Part shown: piece by piece, positions 39,271 to 40,662 of the stretch | How the letters are laid out: the number at the start of each line of letters is the position of its first letter | Numbering within the stretch: position 1 is the first letter of the stretch | IMG/VR virus record: IMGVR_UViG_3300020177_000017 | Location: 1-40,662 of that record | Source of the DNA: a virus | Length of the DNA: 40,662 bases | Strand: one strand, 5' to 3' | Made by a program: the position numbers and the translations under genes | Notes under the pieces: model-generated | Seen by the model: the letters and a program-made list of their open reading frames with translations, nothing else | What the model was told of the DNA's origin: nothing | The model's database searches: none

Positions 39271-39279
39271 ATATTTATA
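39271..39279 (+). promoter_or_regulatory. ATATTTATA late-promoter-like motif
   Basis: Exact nonamer 9 bp after the terminator and 17 bp before ATG 39297. The terminator-then-motif arrangement repeats that at 13149-13198. Confidence 0.62.
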
Positions 39280-39296
39280 TAAAAGTATTTGCTTAG

Positions 39297-40235
39297 ATGA
39301 TAAAAGAGATTCCAAAATCAGATGTGGTGGTTAGGCCTTTCAAAGTTTACAAAGAGTGGGCTTTGGACCAAACGGATATTACCGCACTTTATGGTACAAA
39401 TCAAACGGACCTTTATGATGTAAATACCGATGACACTAACTCAGACGGTACATCTAAAAGAACTTTATATGATTCTATAAAAGCACAATTTTATTTAAAT
39501 CCAGCTACTGCATCTATTTTAACCGAAGTTGGTAAAAGGGAATCATATGCATCAACCAATGAAAGGGTTATTAGTGATACGATTGGTATAATACCAATTC
39601 CACAACAATATTATGGTGAAGGAATTAAAGTGGGTTCAATGGTAGTTGAATATGGTTCGATTACGGCAACCGATGATGGTAACTCTAACTTAATCGATTC
39701 TGCATCAAACATTAAGGGTAATGTGTTTTATGATAGGGGATTAGTTGTACTTACCGAAGATGTAGCTGATGGAAGCGGTTTATCTTCATTTGATGTATCA
39801 TATCGTTCAACTATGACTATTTATGAAAACGAAATATTCCTTTCAGTAAATGAAAATGAATTCAATGTATCTCAAAATCCAACTGCTATTTATGAAGTTG
39901 GTGGTAAAAAAATAACGGCATCTATTACAAAACCAAAGACTAGATTGATTGATGGTGAGTTGGTATCTCAATCTTTTTATCAACCTGGAGCTAGATATAT
40001 AAGGGGTGGTAAGTATCCATATGTATCATCTTATGATGGCTCATCTAAGGGAAGTTTTGATGATTATGAAGTAAGTGGTTCTACTGACCAAACTGGTTCT
40101 TATTTAACGCCATTTATTACAACAATAGGTTTATATGATAATGAAATGAATATGGTTGCGGTAGCTAAACTACCCCAACCAATTAAATCATTACCGGATT
40201 ATCCTGTAAACTTCATTGTTCGTTTCGATACATAA
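39297..40235 (+). CDS. Virion structural protein, paralogue of 37998-39209
   Basis: 312 aa. Begins with IPKSDVVVRPFKVYKEWALD. The C-terminal 90 residues (IFLSVNENEFNVSQNPTA, TPFITTIGLYDNEMNMVAVAK, LPQPIKS) match the end of the preceding structural gene in order and spacing. Soluble, beta-rich, no signal peptide. It has its own terminator upstream and late-type motifs on both sides, so it is probably transcribed as a single gene. Confidence 0.75.
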   Translation: MIKEIPKSDVVVRPFKVYKEWALDQTDITALYGTNQTDLYDVNTDDTNSDGTSKRTLYDSIKAQFYLNPATASILTEVGKRESYASTNERVISDTIGIIPIPQQYYGEGIKVGSMVVEYGSITATDDGNSNLIDSASNIKGNVFYDRGLVVLTEDVADGSGLSSFDVSYRSTMTIYENEIFLSVNENEFNVSQNPTAIYEVGGKKITASITKPKTRLIDGELVSQSFYQPGARYIRGGKYPYVSSYDGSSKGSFDDYEVSGSTDQTGSYLTPFITTIGLYDNEMNMVAVAKLPQPIKSLPDYPVNFIVRFDT

Positions 40236-40239
40236 GGTT

Positions 40240-40248
40240 ATATTTATA
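40240..40248 (+). promoter_or_regulatory. ATATTTATA late-promoter-like motif
   Basis: Exact nonamer 20 bp before ATG 40269. Confidence 0.58.
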
Positions 40249-40268
40249 TAATATAAAGAAAAACAATT

Positions 40269-40451
40269 ATGACTTTAGAAGAAAGATTAGCTCAAAATCC
40301 TCCAGCAGTATCAAAAGCAAACATCAAAGGTGGTGATAAAACTTTGATTGAAGCTGATGGTGGATTAGATTTATCAAAAGATGAAGCTAAGATAAAGCAA
40401 GCTAGAGGGGGTAAACTAAATAGTAAACCTTACTCCGATACATTTAAATAA
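40269..40451 (+). CDS. Small conserved phage protein
   Basis: 60 aa, hydrophilic and probably unstructured: LEERLAQNPPAVSKANIKGG, an acidic centre and a basic end. It follows a late-type motif and precedes the GIY-YIG gene by 6 bp, so it is likely expressed late. No family is recognised and no catalytic residues are visible. Confidence 0.6.
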   Translation: MTLEERLAQNPPAVSKANIKGGDKTLIEADGGLDLSKDEAKIKQARGGKLNSKPYSDTFK

Positions 40452-40457
40452 GAATTT

Positions 40458-40662
40458 ATGATTCAATGGTTATGGGAGGGAAACCACATCAAAGATGAGG
40501 AAATTCCCGAAAGCGCAGTAGGATTCATCTACATGATTGAACACATCCCTACTGGAAAATACTACATAGGTAAGAAAAACCTAAAGGCAAAAAGAACACT
40601 TCCCCCACTAAAAGGAAAAAAGAGGAAACGAAAAGTCATTAAAGAATCTGACTGGAAAAAAT
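40458..40662 (+). CDS. GIY-YIG-type nuclease-like protein (3'-truncated by window edge)
   Basis: 68 codons are visible. After a short Trp-rich start, GFIYMIEHIPTGKYYIGKKN carries the GIY...YIG signature in the form FIY...YIG with Lys at the expected next positions. This is the strand-helix core of GIY-YIG nucleases. A very basic segment follows (LKGKKRKRKVIKESDW). The catalytic Arg/Glu further down is beyond the edge. Proteins like this in T4-like phages include free-standing homing nucleases and conserved non-homing nucleases; the window does not decide which. Confidence 0.7.
   Translation, partial: MIQWLWEGNHIKDEEIPESAVGFIYMIEHIPTGKYYIGKKNLKAKRTLPPLKGKKRKRKVIKESDWKK

Noticed and set aside
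1-40662. Integrase, attachment sites or insertion sequences
   Set aside because: No recombinase or transposase motif and no flanking inverted repeats were found; the window reads as a continuous lytic-phage segment.

Overview
This window is a segment of a tailed-phage (myovirus) genome of T4-like architecture that probably infects a member of the Bacteroidota, most likely a flavobacterium-type host. The phage assignment rests on a baseplate and tail module with recognisable T4-type parts: a gp5-like hub/spike, a gp25-like wedge protein, a gp6-like wedge protein and very large virion proteins. A gp55-like late sigma factor and the usual marine-myovirus auxiliary genes (PhoH, Hsp20, PAP2 phosphatase, UV-damage endonuclease, dCMP deaminase) support it. 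The host assignment rests on six promoters of the Bacteroidota type (TTG, 19-20 bp, then TATATTTG or TATRTTAG). The DNA is strongly AT-rich, every convincing gene is on the + strand, and genes are tightly packed with many ATGA/TAATG overlaps.

Layout. (1) 1-4089: four exported or envelope-type proteins: an edge-truncated protein with a long Gly/Ser/Glu tract followed by a beta-rich barrel-like domain; a membrane-anchored protein with Val/Glu repeats; a secreted PA14-like protein with dockerin-like and cohesin-like parts; and a lipoprotein. (2) 4103-7147: PAP2 phosphatase, small proteins, a 300-bp noncoding stretch ending in a host-type promoter, then a DUF1599-type protein, a metallophosphoesterase and dCMP deaminase. 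(3) 7188-13128: a low-complexity putative virion protein, PhoH, small genes behind host-type promoters, a deoxynucleotidase, a lipoprotein, an HD hydrolase and Hsp20. (4) 13221-18469: a coiled-coil membrane protein, UV endonuclease plus cupin, a degenerate deformylase-like protein, small proteins and the gp55-like sigma factor. (5) 18520-21638: a membrane cassette containing a PAS histidine kinase, a receiver-only response regulator and a coiled-coil membrane protein. (6) 21691-40662: baseplate/tail structural genes, ending in a truncated GIY-YIG gene.

How it fits together. Two promoter classes are visible. Host-type promoters precede small and metabolic genes, the UV endonuclease and the gene pair ending in the late sigma factor. 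A second motif, ATATTTATA, lies 16-38 bp before virion genes and is the natural candidate target of the gp55-like factor. That gives a readable early-to-late cascade in one window. The best candidates for under-described biology are the phage-encoded two-component cassette, the phage envelope-protein cluster at the left end, a virion gene interrupted by one in-frame TAA with 83 further open codons, and a promoter whose -33 and spacer lie inside a terminator hairpin.
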